DNA of 64,000 nt from Brachybacterium tyrofermentans (GCF_014897585.1 NZ_JABUXW010000007.1:62001-126000), one strand, 5' to 3'. Shown: positions 1 to 9,504, counted from the first letter of the stretch. Notes: a model not told the origin generated them from the sequence alone. Program-made: numbers and translations.

Positions 1-1
1 G

Positions 2-352
2 TTCGGCCATTCGGCGCTGCTGCTCAGCGCCGACGCCGACGGTCTCACGGAGCTGTCGATCCCGGAGGGCACGCCACTGGGACTCTGGGGGGCTGGGGTG
101 GCGGAGCTCGAGAACGTCACTGCGGCGGATGTCGAGGATGCCGCGTTCAACGCGGTGCTGATGGCCGAGCACCCCGATGGTGATGTCCCGCCGGAGATCC
201 CCATCGACTGCACCGTGCTCGACACCGGTGCGCACGCCACCTGCGAGGTCGCCGGAACGACCGACGGGGGCGGTGACGGCACCTGGTACGCCACCGCTCA
301 GTCGGGGTTCGGATCTGACGTCACGTACCTGTTCTCCCAGTTCCCGGTCTGA
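2..352 (+). CDS. C-terminal part of an unidentified protein (5' truncated by window edge)
   Basis: The reading frame is open from the first bases of the window to a TGA at 350-352, so only about the last 116 residues are visible. The GTG at 98 is probably internal, because the frame continues upstream with ordinary coding composition. The tail is acidic and contains two cysteines in an I-D-C-T...T-C-E-V arrangement. This is reminiscent of small extracytoplasmic domains of actinobacterial lipoproteins, but I cannot name the family. No membrane segment is visible. Function unknown. Confidence 0.6.
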   Translation, partial: FGHSALLLSADADGLTELSIPEGTPLGLWGAGVAELENVTAADVEDAAFNAVLMAEHPDGDVPPEIPIDCTVLDTGAHATCEVAGTTDGGGDGTWYATAQSGFGSDVTYLFSQFPV

Positions 353-516
353 CCAGGGTGGGACGGGGTGGGGGCCCCGTCCCGTATCCGCGGTGCGCCG
401 TGCTTCCCGGGGAGGGGGAGGCGCGGCGCATCGTGCTGTCCGGGCTCATGCGGATCCCTCCGGCCCGTCCTGGTCACGACGGCGCGCCGGGTGCGGCTCA
501 CGCCTATGCTCGTCCC

Positions 517-1332
517 ATGGAGCAGCAGCGGGGGACCCCGTCCGGCTACGACTGGGAGCGTGGGTCCCTCCCGTCGGAGACGGAGATCTTCGCGCCAGCG
601 CTCTCGTCCACGCCCGCAGCAGAGCGTCGGTCACCCGGCGCCGCCGGCCCGGATCCGCAGGGCGAACGGCCCTCGCGCGGCTTCCCGCCGTGGGCGATCG
701 TCGCCATCGTCGCGCTGCAGGTGGTGGCGCTGGTCGGCTCCGTCGGCCTGATCGTCGGCGGCGCACTGCGGCTGCTCGATCAGGATCCGGACCCCGACCC
801 GGCCGCGGCGCCCGCCACGCGCTCCGGGCAGACGCAGGAGGCCGCGCCGGACAAGACCCCCGGAGTCGTCACCGATGACCAGGGTGAGGAGCTCTCGGAC
901 GGCACCGGCGGCTTCGACGACCCGGCCGTCGTCGGTGAGCACACCCTCAGCTGGACGACGTGGACCGGCGGCACGATCAGCGTGAGCGCCCTCGCCGTGG
1001 ATCTCGATGCGAGCCTTCCGGGCGCCCGGGGCACGACGGTGGTCGAGGACGGCTACCGGCTGGTCGAGGTGGCCTATCAGGTCGTCTACGACGGGCCGGG
1101 GCAGCTCGCCCCCGTCGAGGAGCTGTGGATCTCCGGGGAGTCCCACCGCGCCTACTACCAGGACATCGCGCAGGGGCTCCTCCCCGATCCGATGCAGGAG
1201 GTGCGGCCGCTCGGCAGCGGGCAGAGCGCCGAGTTCCACAGCCTGCTCCTGCTCCCCGACGACGAGCTCGACGGGCTCCGGCTCGGGGTGGAGACCTACA
1301 GCGGCGAGATCCTCTACTTCGACCCGCGGTGA
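517..1332 (+). CDS. Single-pass membrane protein with extracytoplasmic domain, unknown function
   Basis: I place the start at the ATG of MEQQRGTPSG; the open frame runs further upstream but has no ribosome site there. The 271-residue product has a charged cytoplasmic N-terminus, one hydrophobic segment at about residues 58-84, a short D/P-rich linker and an outer domain of about 170 residues. The outer domain ends in F-D-P-R and contains no cysteine. The topology (short inside tail, one membrane span, beta-rich outer domain) matches the next gene and the one at 4759-5826, which suggests a related set. The domain resembles DUF4352-like immunoglobulin-fold domains of Gram-positive surface proteins; this is inference from pattern only. 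Confidence 0.7.
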   Translation: MEQQRGTPSGYDWERGSLPSETEIFAPALSSTPAAERRSPGAAGPDPQGERPSRGFPPWAIVAIVALQVVALVGSVGLIVGGALRLLDQDPDPDPAAAPATRSGQTQEAAPDKTPGVVTDDQGEELSDGTGGFDDPAVVGEHTLSWTTWTGGTISVSALAVDLDASLPGARGTTVVEDGYRLVEVAYQVVYDGPGQLAPVEELWISGESHRAYYQDIAQGLLPDPMQEVRPLGSGQSAEFHSLLLLPDDELDGLRLGVETYSGEILYFDPR

Positions 1333-1453
1333 CCACTCGCTGCGTCGTCCCGCAGCAGCCCGGGTGCGTTAGCGTTGCCCGAGACGCACGGATCTTCGCC
1401 GCGCGCCGCACGCCACGCTGAGGAGGGGGACCCCGGCGCACGCCCGGCACACC

Positions 1454-2158
1454 ATGGACCAGTCATCTCTGCGCACCCCTGCCCCGACGCCGCGCACCGA
1501 GCCGATGGGCGCCGGCGGGCCCGACGGACAGCGCCCTCGCTCCTCCCGGACGACCTTCTTCGCCGGTATCGGATGCGTCGCCCTGATCCTGGGACTGCTC
1601 CTCGGTGTGGGCGGCTTCTTCGGGGTGCGTGCCGTCACCGGCGGTGACCCGTCGGAGACTGCTGGCACCGAGACCGGCGGGACCGGGGAATCCCTCGAGG
1701 CCGCGCCCGTGGGCAAGGAGGCGGCTGTGCCGATGGGCACCACCTTCCCCGTCGTCTCGCCCGACGAGTACATCGGCGAAGTGCAGGTCGCCGTCACCGA
1801 GATCGACTGGGACGCGACCACGGAGGTCGCGGAGGCCAACACGTTCAACGACGCCCCCGGGTCCGGCGAGAAGTACATGCTGACCACGCTGGAGGCGGCC
1901 TTCCGCGGCGAGGGCACTCTCTCGACCGCGTTCTGGGTGAGCGTGACCTACGTGGCCGAGGACGGCACGGAGTACGGCGACAGCTATGCCATCACGCCCC
2001 TCCAGTCCCAGCTGCCCTGGGAGGTCGCCGACGGGACCGACTTCTCCCAGCAGATCGCCTTCCTGATCCCGCAGGACGCCCCCGAGGGCGGGCACATCGT
2101 GCTCTCCCCGGTCGTCGCCGCGGACCTCGAGGAGGGCACGTGGGTGACTGCGGCCTGA
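1454..2158 (+). CDS. Single-pass membrane protein with DUF4352-like outer domain
   Basis: This 234-residue protein has a proline-rich inner tail, one membrane span at about residues 35-58 and an outer domain containing I-D-W-D-A-T and D-A-P-G-S-G-E-K-Y. The same positions in the protein at 4759-5826 read V-N-W-D-A-T and T-A-P-G-D-D-S-T-Y, and both end in T-W-V-A/T-A. The two are therefore paralogues. The start is not firmly fixed: a GGAGGGGG run lies about 24 bases upstream of this ATG, too far for a normal ribosome site. The family is often called DUF4352-like; the role (surface sensing or binding) is unknown. Confidence 0.7.
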   Translation: MDQSSLRTPAPTPRTEPMGAGGPDGQRPRSSRTTFFAGIGCVALILGLLLGVGGFFGVRAVTGGDPSETAGTETGGTGESLEAAPVGKEAAVPMGTTFPVVSPDEYIGEVQVAVTEIDWDATTEVAEANTFNDAPGSGEKYMLTTLEAAFRGEGTLSTAFWVSVTYVAEDGTEYGDSYAITPLQSQLPWEVADGTDFSQQIAFLIPQDAPEGGHIVLSPVVAADLEEGTWVTAA

Positions 2159-2160
2159 CT

Positions 2161-2240
2161 GTGCCAGGCCGCCCGGGACCCTGCCCGACCGTGCCAGGCC
2201 GCGCGGGAGCATGCCCGGCTGTGCCGGACCCTGCCCGACC
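2161..2240 (+). repeat. 30-bp imperfect tandem repeat, about 2.7 copies
   Basis: Units begin GTGCCAGGCCGC at 2161 and 2191; a shortened third copy begins GTGCCGGACC at 2221. The array starts three bases after the stop codon of the preceding gene and fills most of the gap before the fadB-type gene. It has no open frame of its own and is GC-rich without a T-tract, so it is not an evident terminator. Confidence 0.7.
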
Positions 2241-2296
2241 TCGCCTGAGCGCTGCGGCCGCGGTGGACACCGGGCCGCGCTCTGAGGCATGATCTA

Positions 2297-2317
2297 TCTG
2301 AAACCCGCGGTATCAGA
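2297..2317 (+). promoter_or_regulatory. Candidate repressor operator upstream of the fadB-type gene
   Basis: A 21-bp imperfect palindrome has arms TCTGAAACC and GGTATCAGA around CGC. Each arm has one mismatched position. It lies 54 bases upstream of the ATG at 2371. Beta-oxidation genes are commonly controlled by TetR- or GntR-family repressors that bind such sites. No regulator gene lies next to it here, so the cognate protein is unknown. Confidence 0.4.
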
Positions 2318-2370
2318 CAACCGTGCGGGGATCCGCCACCCCTCGACGAAGAGATCGCGAAAGGTCACTG

Positions 2371-4599
2371 ATGAGCAGCTACACCGAGCACGTCACCCGA
2401 GTCCTCACGGAGGACCGCGAGCACCCAGGCGTCGGCACCGTGGCCGTGCTGACCTTCGCCCCGCCCGAGGGCGAGGAGAAGCGGCCTGCGACCCTCGGTC
2501 CCCGCTCCATCGACGCCGTCACCGGCGCGATCGACGCGGCGCTCGACCGCGCCGAGGCCGGGGAGATCCAGGCCGTCGCCCTGACCGGCACCGGTCGCGT
2601 CTTCCTCGCCGGCGCCGATCTGTCGATGTTCACCGACCCCACCGCCGTCTCGAACGTCGAGGCCATGACCCGCGCCGCCCATGCGCTGCAGATCCGCGTG
2701 CGCACCAGCTCCGTCCCGGTCCTCGCGCACCTCAACGGGGTCGCGCTCGGCGGCGGCCTCGAGGTCGCGCTGATGGCCGACGTCCGCACCGCCCCCGCCG
2801 CTCTGAAGGGGCTCGGCGTGCCCGAGACCAGCCTCGGGATCCTCCCCGGCTGGGGCGGCACGACGCTCCTGCAGTCCGTCGTCGGCCCGGAGACCGCCGT
2901 GCGGATGATCCTCGAGGACCCCGCCCGCGACAAGCAGATCGGCGCCGACGAGGCCCTCGAGATCGGACTGATCGACGAGATCGCCGAGGACCTCGACGAG
3001 GCGCTCGACGAGTTCGCCGCGCTGATCGCCGCACACGTCGACGTCGACGACTCCGATACGGACATCGTCGACCCGAGCGTCGTCGAGGCCGCCGCCGCAC
3101 CCTCGGCGCTCCCCGGTGCCTGGGCCGGCCGCGAGGCGCCCCTGCCCGGGGTCGGCACCCCCGAGGCCGAGGCCTTGCTCGACGCACTCGACGCCGCCCA
3201 CGGCAGCGCCGAGACCCGTCGCACCTGGGCCGCACGGCTCGAGAGCCAGGGTGCGCCGGCCGTCGCCCGCGCCCTCGACCTGCTCCAGAAGCTGCCCGGC
3301 TCCACCCTGGAGGACGCCCTGGCCCGAGAGGCCGACGCGCTCGCCGAGCTCGTCCGCTCCGACGCCGCCGCGGCCTCGATGTACAGCGCCGAGCTGCTGC
3401 GCCGCGGCAAGCCCGACCGTCGGCCCGTCGACGGGGCACGCGAGATCCAGCGCGTCGGCGTGGCCGGCGCGGGACTCATGGCCGCCCAGATCGCCGCCCA
3501 GCTCGCCCTCGGGCTCCAGGTGCCGGTGATCATGCGCGACCTCGACGAGGCCACGGCCGCCAAGGGCCTCGCCGCCGCCCGCGAGGTCATCGCCCAGACC
3601 GCGGCCCGCGGCCGGATCGACGAGGAGACCGCGACGGCGATCGCCGGTGCGCTCGACGCCACCACCGACCTGCAGCAGCTCGCCGACTGCGACCTCGTGC
3701 TCGAGGCGGTCCCCGAGGTCCTCGCGATCAAGAAGTCCGTGTTCGCGGAGCTCGAGGGTGTCCTGTCCGAGGACGCCCTGCTGGTCACGAACACCTCCTC
3801 GCTGTCGGTCACGGCCATGTCCGAGGGCCTGGCCCACCCCGAGCGGGTCGTCGGCCTGCACTTCTTCAACCCCGTCGCCAAGATGCCGCTGGTCGAGGTG
3901 ATCCACACCGAGGCCACCGACGAGGCCACCCTCGCGACCGGCCTCGAGGTGGTGCGCCGGTTGCGGAAGTTCGCGGTGCGCAGCGCCGATGCTCCCGGGT
4001 TCATCGTCAACCGCCTGCTGTTCCGGGTGCTCGGCGGGGTGCTCGCACCGCTCGACGCCGGGGCGGACCCGGCCGAGGTCGACGCCTCCCTCGACGCGCT
4101 CGGCCTGCCGATGCGACCGTTCGCGCTGCTGGACCTCGTGGGCCTCGCCGTCGCCGACCACGTCGGCACCGTGCTCCAGGGCGCGCTCGGCGACCGCTTC
4201 CACGCCTCGCCGGGGCTCTCCGTGATGGCGGAGAGGTCCGCGCACTTCACCGAGCGCAGCAAGGATGCCGTGCACCCGCCCGTCTCCCCGACGGTCGCGG
4301 AGGTCTTCGGGGCCGACGGATCAGGGACGGCAGGTTCGGACGCGCCCGGCGCGGACGGGTCTGCGGCCCTCGTCGGCGACGCTCTGCTGGAGCGGGTCCG
4401 CGACGGGCTCGCGGAGGAGATCGCGATCATGCTGGACGCCGGCGTCGTCGAGCGGCCCGAGCAGATCGACCTGGCGCTCATCCTGGGCGCGGGCTTCCCG
4501 CGGCATCGCGGCGGCATCACCCCGTACCTCGACGCCACCGGCACGTCCCAGCGGGTGGCCGGGCGCAGCTTCCACGGGGAGATGTTCACCCGGGGGTGA
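2371..4599 (+). CDS. fadB: FadB/FadJ-type multifunctional enzyme: enoyl-CoA hydratase plus 3-hydroxyacyl-CoA dehydrogenase
   Basis: The 742-residue protein should hydrate 2-enoyl-CoA and oxidise the resulting L-3-hydroxyacyl-CoA with NAD+ in fatty-acid beta-oxidation. The N-terminal crotonase domain (about 15-200) shows the oxyanion-hole L-A-G-A-D-L motif, G-G-G-L-E-V-A-L and P-E-T-S-L-G-I; the two glutamates match the usual hydratase catalytic pair. The dehydrogenase half starts near residue 361 with G-A-G-L-M-A, where the third glycine of the NAD loop is alanine. It contains the catalytic H-F-F-N-P near residue 497 and A-P-G-F-I-V-N-R. Start chosen at MSSYTEH, with AAAGG upstream. No thiolase gene (fadA) is adjacent, so its partner must be encoded elsewhere. 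Confidence 0.9.
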   Translation: MSSYTEHVTRVLTEDREHPGVGTVAVLTFAPPEGEEKRPATLGPRSIDAVTGAIDAALDRAEAGEIQAVALTGTGRVFLAGADLSMFTDPTAVSNVEAMTRAAHALQIRVRTSSVPVLAHLNGVALGGGLEVALMADVRTAPAALKGLGVPETSLGILPGWGGTTLLQSVVGPETAVRMILEDPARDKQIGADEALEIGLIDEIAEDLDEALDEFAALIAAHVDVDDSDTDIVDPSVVEAAAAPSALPGAWAGREAPLPGVGTPEAEALLDALDAAHGSAETRRTWAARLESQGAPAVARALDLLQKLPGSTLEDALAREADALAELVRSDAAAASMYSAELLRRGKPDRRPVDGAREIQRVGVAGAGLMAAQIAAQLALGLQVPVIMRDLDEATAAKGLAAAREVIAQTAARGRIDEETATAIAGALDATTDLQQLADCDLVLEAVPEVLAIKKSVFAELEGVLSEDALLVTNTSSLSVTAMSEGLAHPERVVGLHFFNPVAKMPLVEVIHTEATDEATLATGLEVVRRLRKFAVRSADAPGFIVNRLLFRVLGGVLAPLDAGADPAEVDASLDALGLPMRPFALLDLVGLAVADHVGTVLQGALGDRFHASPGLSVMAERSAHFTERSKDAVHPPVSPTVAEVFGADGSGTAGSDAPGADGSAALVGDALLERVRDGLAEEIAIMLDAGVVERPEQIDLALILGAGFPRHRGGITPYLDATGTSQRVAGRSFHGEMFTRG

Positions 4600-4758
4600 G
4601 CTCGATCGCCGTCCCATCGTGACCGGATAGCGATCTGGAGGGCGTCTCCCCGCCCGGTCGTCCACGTACGATGTGGCGATCGGGCCCAGGGGGGTTCGGC
4701 CTCACACAGACGTGTCGGGAGAGAGGGGACGGTGCCGGGTACGGCGCCGGAGGAGACT

Positions 4759-5826
4759 ATGTCGCAGCCACCGCAGAACGGATGGGGCCAGCAGCCCCAG
4801 TCCGGTGACCCATTCGGCCAGGATCCGCAGGGCGGCTACGGCCAGCCGTCACCGAACGGTGGATACGGCCAGGGTCAGCAGGACCAGCAAGGGTTCGGGC
4901 AGGACCAGCAGGGCTTTGGCCAGGGTCAGCAGGGCTACGGCCAGGAGTCCGCGAACGGCGGGTACGGCCAGCAGTCCGCGAACGGCGACTACAACCAGCC
5001 GACGCAGCAGGACCAGCCCGGCGGCTTCGGGGATGCTCCGGCCTTCGCGCCGACCTTCGGAGGCGGCGGCCCGGGGCAGACAGAACAGCTGCCCGTGAAG
5101 AAGGGCCCCGGCAAGCTGCCGTTCATCATCGGCGGCTGCTGCGTGCTGCTCGTGCTGGCGCTGATCGTCGTCGGTGGAGGGATCTTCCTCTTCTCGCGCG
5201 GCGGCGAGCCCACCGGCGGCGGTGGCGGCGAGACCACCACCGAGGAGGAGACCACGGAGGAGGAGACCACCACCGAGGAGGAGACCACGGAGGAGGAGAC
5301 TCCCACCGAAGAGGCCACCACCGAGGAGGAGGCGACCTCGGAAGAGGCCACCACCGAGGAGTCCGCCCCGGCGGGCGACGGCAAGGGCACCGAGGACGCC
5401 CCCTACGCACTCGGGGAGACCTTCACGATCGAGGACGGGGACGGCGGCAAGCTCGACGTCACCATCGGTGAGGTGAACTGGGACGCGACCGACGCGGTCA
5501 TGGAGGTCAGCAGCTCCAACACCGCTCCCGGGGACGACTCGACGTACATCCTCGTGCCCGTGAAGATGACGTACCACGGTGACGGCACGGCCGAGCCGGG
5601 CTTCGCGCTGATGGTCGAGTACGTGTCGAGCGCCGGGAACACCTACTCCGACGAGTACGCGATGACGCCCAACGACTGGCTCGACGTCGGCACCCTCCAC
5701 GACGGGGGCACCGGCGAGTGGGACACCGCCATGATCGTCCCCAAGGATCAGATCAAGGACGGCTCCTTCACCGTCGAGGCGCTCCTGGACTTCACGACGG
5801 AACCCACCTGGGTCGCCGCGTCGTGA
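4759..5826 (+). CDS. Membrane protein with Q/G/Y-rich inner tail, TE-rich linker and DUF4352-like outer domain
   Basis: GGAGG at 4749-4753 fixes the ATG at 4759 (MSQPPQNGW) rather than the upstream GTG at 4732. The 355-residue product has a glycine/glutamine/tyrosine-rich cytoplasmic tail (about 1-95) built from GYGQ and GFGQ repeats. A membrane span lies at about residues 117-140, followed by a strongly acidic threonine/glutamate repeat linker and a C-terminal domain homologous to that of the gene at 1454-2158. Low-complexity Q/G/Y tails resemble prion-like or condensate-forming segments, and the TE-rich stalk looks like an extended wall spacer. Both readings are inference. Function unknown. 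Confidence 0.8.
   Translation: MSQPPQNGWGQQPQSGDPFGQDPQGGYGQPSPNGGYGQGQQDQQGFGQDQQGFGQGQQGYGQESANGGYGQQSANGDYNQPTQQDQPGGFGDAPAFAPTFGGGGPGQTEQLPVKKGPGKLPFIIGGCCVLLVLALIVVGGGIFLFSRGGEPTGGGGGETTTEEETTEEETTTEEETTEEETPTEEATTEEEATSEEATTEESAPAGDGKGTEDAPYALGETFTIEDGDGGKLDVTIGEVNWDATDAVMEVSSSNTAPGDDSTYILVPVKMTYHGDGTAEPGFALMVEYVSSAGNTYSDEYAMTPNDWLDVGTLHDGGTGEWDTAMIVPKDQIKDGSFTVEALLDFTTEPTWVAAS
5230..5295 (+). repeat. Perfect 33-bp tandem duplication in the TE-rich linker
   Basis: Two identical 11-codon units (encoding E-T-T-T-E-E-E-T-T-E-E) lie at 5230-5262 and 5263-5295, followed by degenerate copies. Perfect DNA identity suggests recent in-frame expansion by slippage or unequal recombination, which would change linker length without a frameshift. 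Confidence 0.85.
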
Positions 5827-5869
5827 GTCAGCCGCGAGACTGACCGGAGTCCCGTGCACGCACGGTTCG

Positions 5870-5914
5870 AAGAAAGCAGCCTGGCACGCTCAACGCGTGC
5901 CAGGCTGCTTCTTT
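5870..5914. terminator. Bidirectional terminator-like hairpin between converging genes
   Basis: A perfect 14-bp stem (GCAGCCTGGCACGC and its complement) surrounds the loop TCAAC. A-rich and T-rich flanks (AAGAAA and TTCTTT) extend the stem and supply a T-rich end in both directions. It sits between the plus-strand gene ending at 5826 and the minus-strand gene ending at 5940. Confidence 0.85.
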
Positions 5915-5939
5915 CTGCGCCGGGGAACCTCGGGGCTGC

Positions 5940-7163
<1,224 letters not shown>

Positions 7164-7272
7164 GACCCGAGTCTGTCAGAGAGGGGCGCGGTCCGCCCAG
7201 GTGGTCCGGGGCGCGCCCGACGATCTCCGCAGCGTTGGGGGAGCAACGGCAGGGGATTCAACAACGGGGGAT

Positions 7273-8103
7273 TCAACGGCGGGGGAACACGAAGCGTCCA
7301 TAGGTGACGTAGCGGAACGACGTCGAGACGATCTGTCCGATCAGCGTGCCGGAGATGTTGTCGGCCAGCAGCGAGTCCAGCCCCAGCGCGTACCGGGAGA
7401 AGCCCAGGCAGGACAGCTGCAGCCCGGAGGCGATCACGTTGATCAGGATGAACAGCATGATCGACCGGGTGGTGTCCGGGCGCGGGCGGTCGCCGAAGGT
7501 CCACAGGCGGTTGCCGAGGTACGTCAGGCAGGACGCGGCGGCGATCGTGAGCACCTTCGCCGTGAGCGGGTCGGCGTGCATGAGGCCTTCGCCCCATCCC
7601 TGGGTGGGGTGCCAGAACACCAGCAGGTTGTACATCGCGGCGTCCAGGAGGAACACCAGCCCGCCGACCACCAGGAACTTCAGCGTCGAGGCCAGGTGAT
7701 CATCGATCAGGCCGCGAAGGGGAGGACGCTGGGTGCGTGGGGTGCGTGGGGTGCGTGGGGTGCGTGGGGTGCGTGGGGTGCGCGGCGGGCGCTGGGTCGA
7801 CGGACGTGGTCGCCGCCCGGGAGCCTGCCGCTCGTCCGTCCCGGCGAGCTCGAGGGACGAGCAGGAGTCCCAGCCGGGGAAGGGTGTCGACGGATGATCG
7901 CCCGATGCGTGCGCTCCAGCCGCTCGACCGTCCGTCGGCCGGACATCCGTCGTCCCGTCGGTCGACGCCTGCCCGTCGTCCGGTTGCGGGGAGGTGTCGG
8001 TCCCGGGGGTGCTCGGCGCGCCAGACCCGGACGTCAGGGAGCGCGCGGACCGGGCCGGGTCCGCGATATCCGCCGGGGTCTCGGGGGTCAGCACGCCCGG
8101 CAC
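7273..8103 (-). CDS. GtrA-family small membrane protein with long disordered N-terminus
   Basis: The C-terminal half (about residues 135-276) has the GtrA pattern of four membrane helices, opening with F-L-V-V-G-G-L-V-F-L-L-D and containing Y-L-G-N-R-L-W-T-F. GtrA proteins are thought to help move lipid-linked sugars across the membrane for surface-glycan modification. The first 135 residues are proline/threonine/aspartate-rich and include a run of P-R-T repeats. Family members are usually 130-170 residues, so the extension is unusual. The GTG start has no clear ribosome site and the real start could be elsewhere. No glycosyltransferase partner is adjacent. Confidence 0.75.
   Translation of the reverse strand: MPGVLTPETPADIADPARSARSLTSGSGAPSTPGTDTSPQPDDGQASTDGTTDVRPTDGRAAGAHASGDHPSTPFPGWDSCSSLELAGTDERQAPGRRPRPSTQRPPRTPRTPRTPRTPRTPRTQRPPLRGLIDDHLASTLKFLVVGGLVFLLDAAMYNLLVFWHPTQGWGEGLMHADPLTAKVLTIAAASCLTYLGNRLWTFGDRPRPDTTRSIMLFILINVIASGLQLSCLGFSRYALGLDSLLADNISGTLIGQIVSTSFRYVTYGRFVFPRR
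7732..7785 (+). repeat. 9-bp tandem repeat GGTGCGTGG, five perfect plus one variant copy
   Basis: Six contiguous units lie inside the GtrA-family gene. On the coding (minus) strand each gives proline-arginine-threonine. The last unit differs by one T-to-C change. Unit length is a multiple of three, so copy-number change would keep the frame. Confidence 0.9.
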
Positions 8104-8176
8104 TGTACCCGAGGCGTTAGGATCGGCCTCCTGTCGCAGCGACGGGTCGGAGGCACCTCACATCGAGGCCTCAGGA

Positions 8177-8243
8177 CCCTGGGAGCGCGCGGCATGACCG
8201 TTGCGACGGGTCCGGCACTGCCCGGCGCCCTGGGAGCGCGCGG
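8177..8243 (+). repeat. 16-bp direct repeat upstream of pdxK
   Basis: CCCTGGGAGCGCGCGG occurs at 8177-8192 and 8228-8243 in the divergent gap between the GtrA-like gene and pdxK. A possible -10 element TAGGAT lies at about 8116-8121. Whether the repeat is a paired regulator site or repeat expansion is not clear. Confidence 0.5.
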
Positions 8244-8371
8244 TCACGGCCGCCGCGTCGGCCCCGTCGTCCGTCCGGACGCTCGCCCCGCCGGGCGACC
8301 CCGTCGGACGGCCCCGTCGGACCGATCGCCGTGCGGCGCACACGATCACCACCTCGCAGGAAGAGAACGCC

Positions 8372-9172
8372 ATGACCCACGTCGCCCTCACCATCGCCGG
8401 CTCCGAGACCACCGGAGGCGCCGGGGCGCAGACCGACCTGAAGACCTTCCATCAGCTGGGGACCTTCGGAACCGCGGCCCTGACCTGCATCGTGTCCTTC
8501 GACCCGAAGAACGACTGGGGGCACCGCTTCGTGCCCGTGGAGCCGCAGGTCATCGCCGACCAGATCGAGGCCACCACCGCGGTGCACGACATCGACACCG
8601 TGAAGATCGGCATGCTCGGCACCCCCGCCACGATCGACACCGTCGCCGCCTCGCTCGCCGAGCGCAGCTTCACCAACGTGGTCCTGGACCCGGTGCTGAT
8701 CTGCAAGGGCCAGGAGCCCGGTGCCGCCCTGGACACCGACAACGCGCTTAAGGAGAAGATGCTGCCGCTGGCCACCTTCGTCACCCCGAACCACTTCGAG
8801 GCCCTCGCCCTGTCGGGCATGGAGTCCATCGAGAGCGTCGAGGAGCTCACCGAGGCTGCGAAGCGCATCCACGACACCTACGACGTGATCGTGCTGGCCA
8901 AGGGCGGCGTGGTGCTCGAGGGCGAGGACGCGGTGGACGTGTTCTACGACGGTGAGCAGACCGTCGAGCTGCGCAGCCCCAAGATCGGCCAGGAGCGGGT
9001 CTCCGGCGCGGGCTGCACGCTCGCCGCCGCCGTCACCGCCGAGCTGGCCAAGGGCGCCACCCCGCTCGAGGCCGCCCGCGTGGCCAAGGACGTCGTGGTC
9101 AGCTCCATCGAGAACCGTCAGGGCGGCCATGCGCCCTTCGAGGCCGTCTACCAGGGCAACTACCGGGCCTGA
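8372..9172 (+). CDS. pdxK: Pyridoxal/pyridoxine kinase, CLiK clade (ThiD-like fold)
   Basis: This 266-residue ribokinase-fold enzyme should phosphorylate pyridoxal, pyridoxine or pyridoxamine with ATP in vitamin B6 salvage. It carries T-I-A-G-S-E-T-T-G-G-A-G at the N-terminus, F-D-P-K-N near residue 45, V-T-P-N-H-F-E-A near 138 and R-V-S-G-A-G-C-T near 209-216. A cysteine (Cys215) where most ribokinases have the GTGD aspartate is the mark of the Gram-positive PdxK clade, as in the Bacillus subtilis enzyme. The last also shows some hydroxymethylpyrimidine kinase activity, which could apply here. AGGAAGAG precedes the ATG. It is monocistronic. Confidence 0.88.
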   Translation: MTHVALTIAGSETTGGAGAQTDLKTFHQLGTFGTAALTCIVSFDPKNDWGHRFVPVEPQVIADQIEATTAVHDIDTVKIGMLGTPATIDTVAASLAERSFTNVVLDPVLICKGQEPGAALDTDNALKEKMLPLATFVTPNHFEALALSGMESIESVEELTEAAKRIHDTYDVIVLAKGGVVLEGEDAVDVFYDGEQTVELRSPKIGQERVSGAGCTLAAAVTAELAKGATPLEAARVAKDVVVSSIENRQGGHAPFEAVYQGNYRA

Positions 9173-9504
9173 TCTGCTGGTTGGCTGGCCTGTTGGCCTG
9201 TTGGCCTGTTGGCCTGTTGGCCTGTTGGCCTGTTGGGCTGCTGGTCTGCCGGTCGGCTGGCCTGCCGGTCTGCAGGGCTGCTGGATCGCCGAGTTGCTGA
9301 CTCGGCCGGCCTGGCTGGGCGGGGCCGTCTGGGCGCATCGCATCCACTGGCGGGCAGTGTGCAGGGAGCCGCTATATGGCGGATCCTGGGCACCTGGCGC
9401 CCGTGGGTGCGCAGGGTGACGCCCCTGGTCACGAAATCGTTCCGACATGCGATCGATCGAGGCCTGATCTGGACAGATGCCCCGATTCCGCGCATTCTCG
9501 GACC
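9173..9504 (+). other. Intergenic region between pdxK and gluA, with octamer repeat
   Basis: This 332-base gap holds the octamer array at 9187-9234, then a degenerate CTGG/CCGG-rich stretch and a less repetitive 120 bases before gluA. I found no convincing open frame, terminator with T-tract or tRNA. The gluA promoter should lie in the last 120 bases, but no clear -35/-10 pair stands out. Confidence 0.6.
9187..9234 (+). repeat. 8-bp tandem repeat GGCCTGTT, six perfect copies
   Basis: Six exact head-to-tail copies begin 15 bases after the pdxK stop codon, with degenerate copies continuing downstream. The unit is not a multiple of three, which fits its non-coding position. Copy number is likely variable between strains. 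Confidence 0.95.

Noticed and set aside
2365-4275. Long minus-strand open frame (636 codons) opposite the FadB-type gene
   Set aside because: It mirrors the third-position GC bias of the real gene, has low-complexity G/E/R-rich translation and no ribosome site or recognisable domain.
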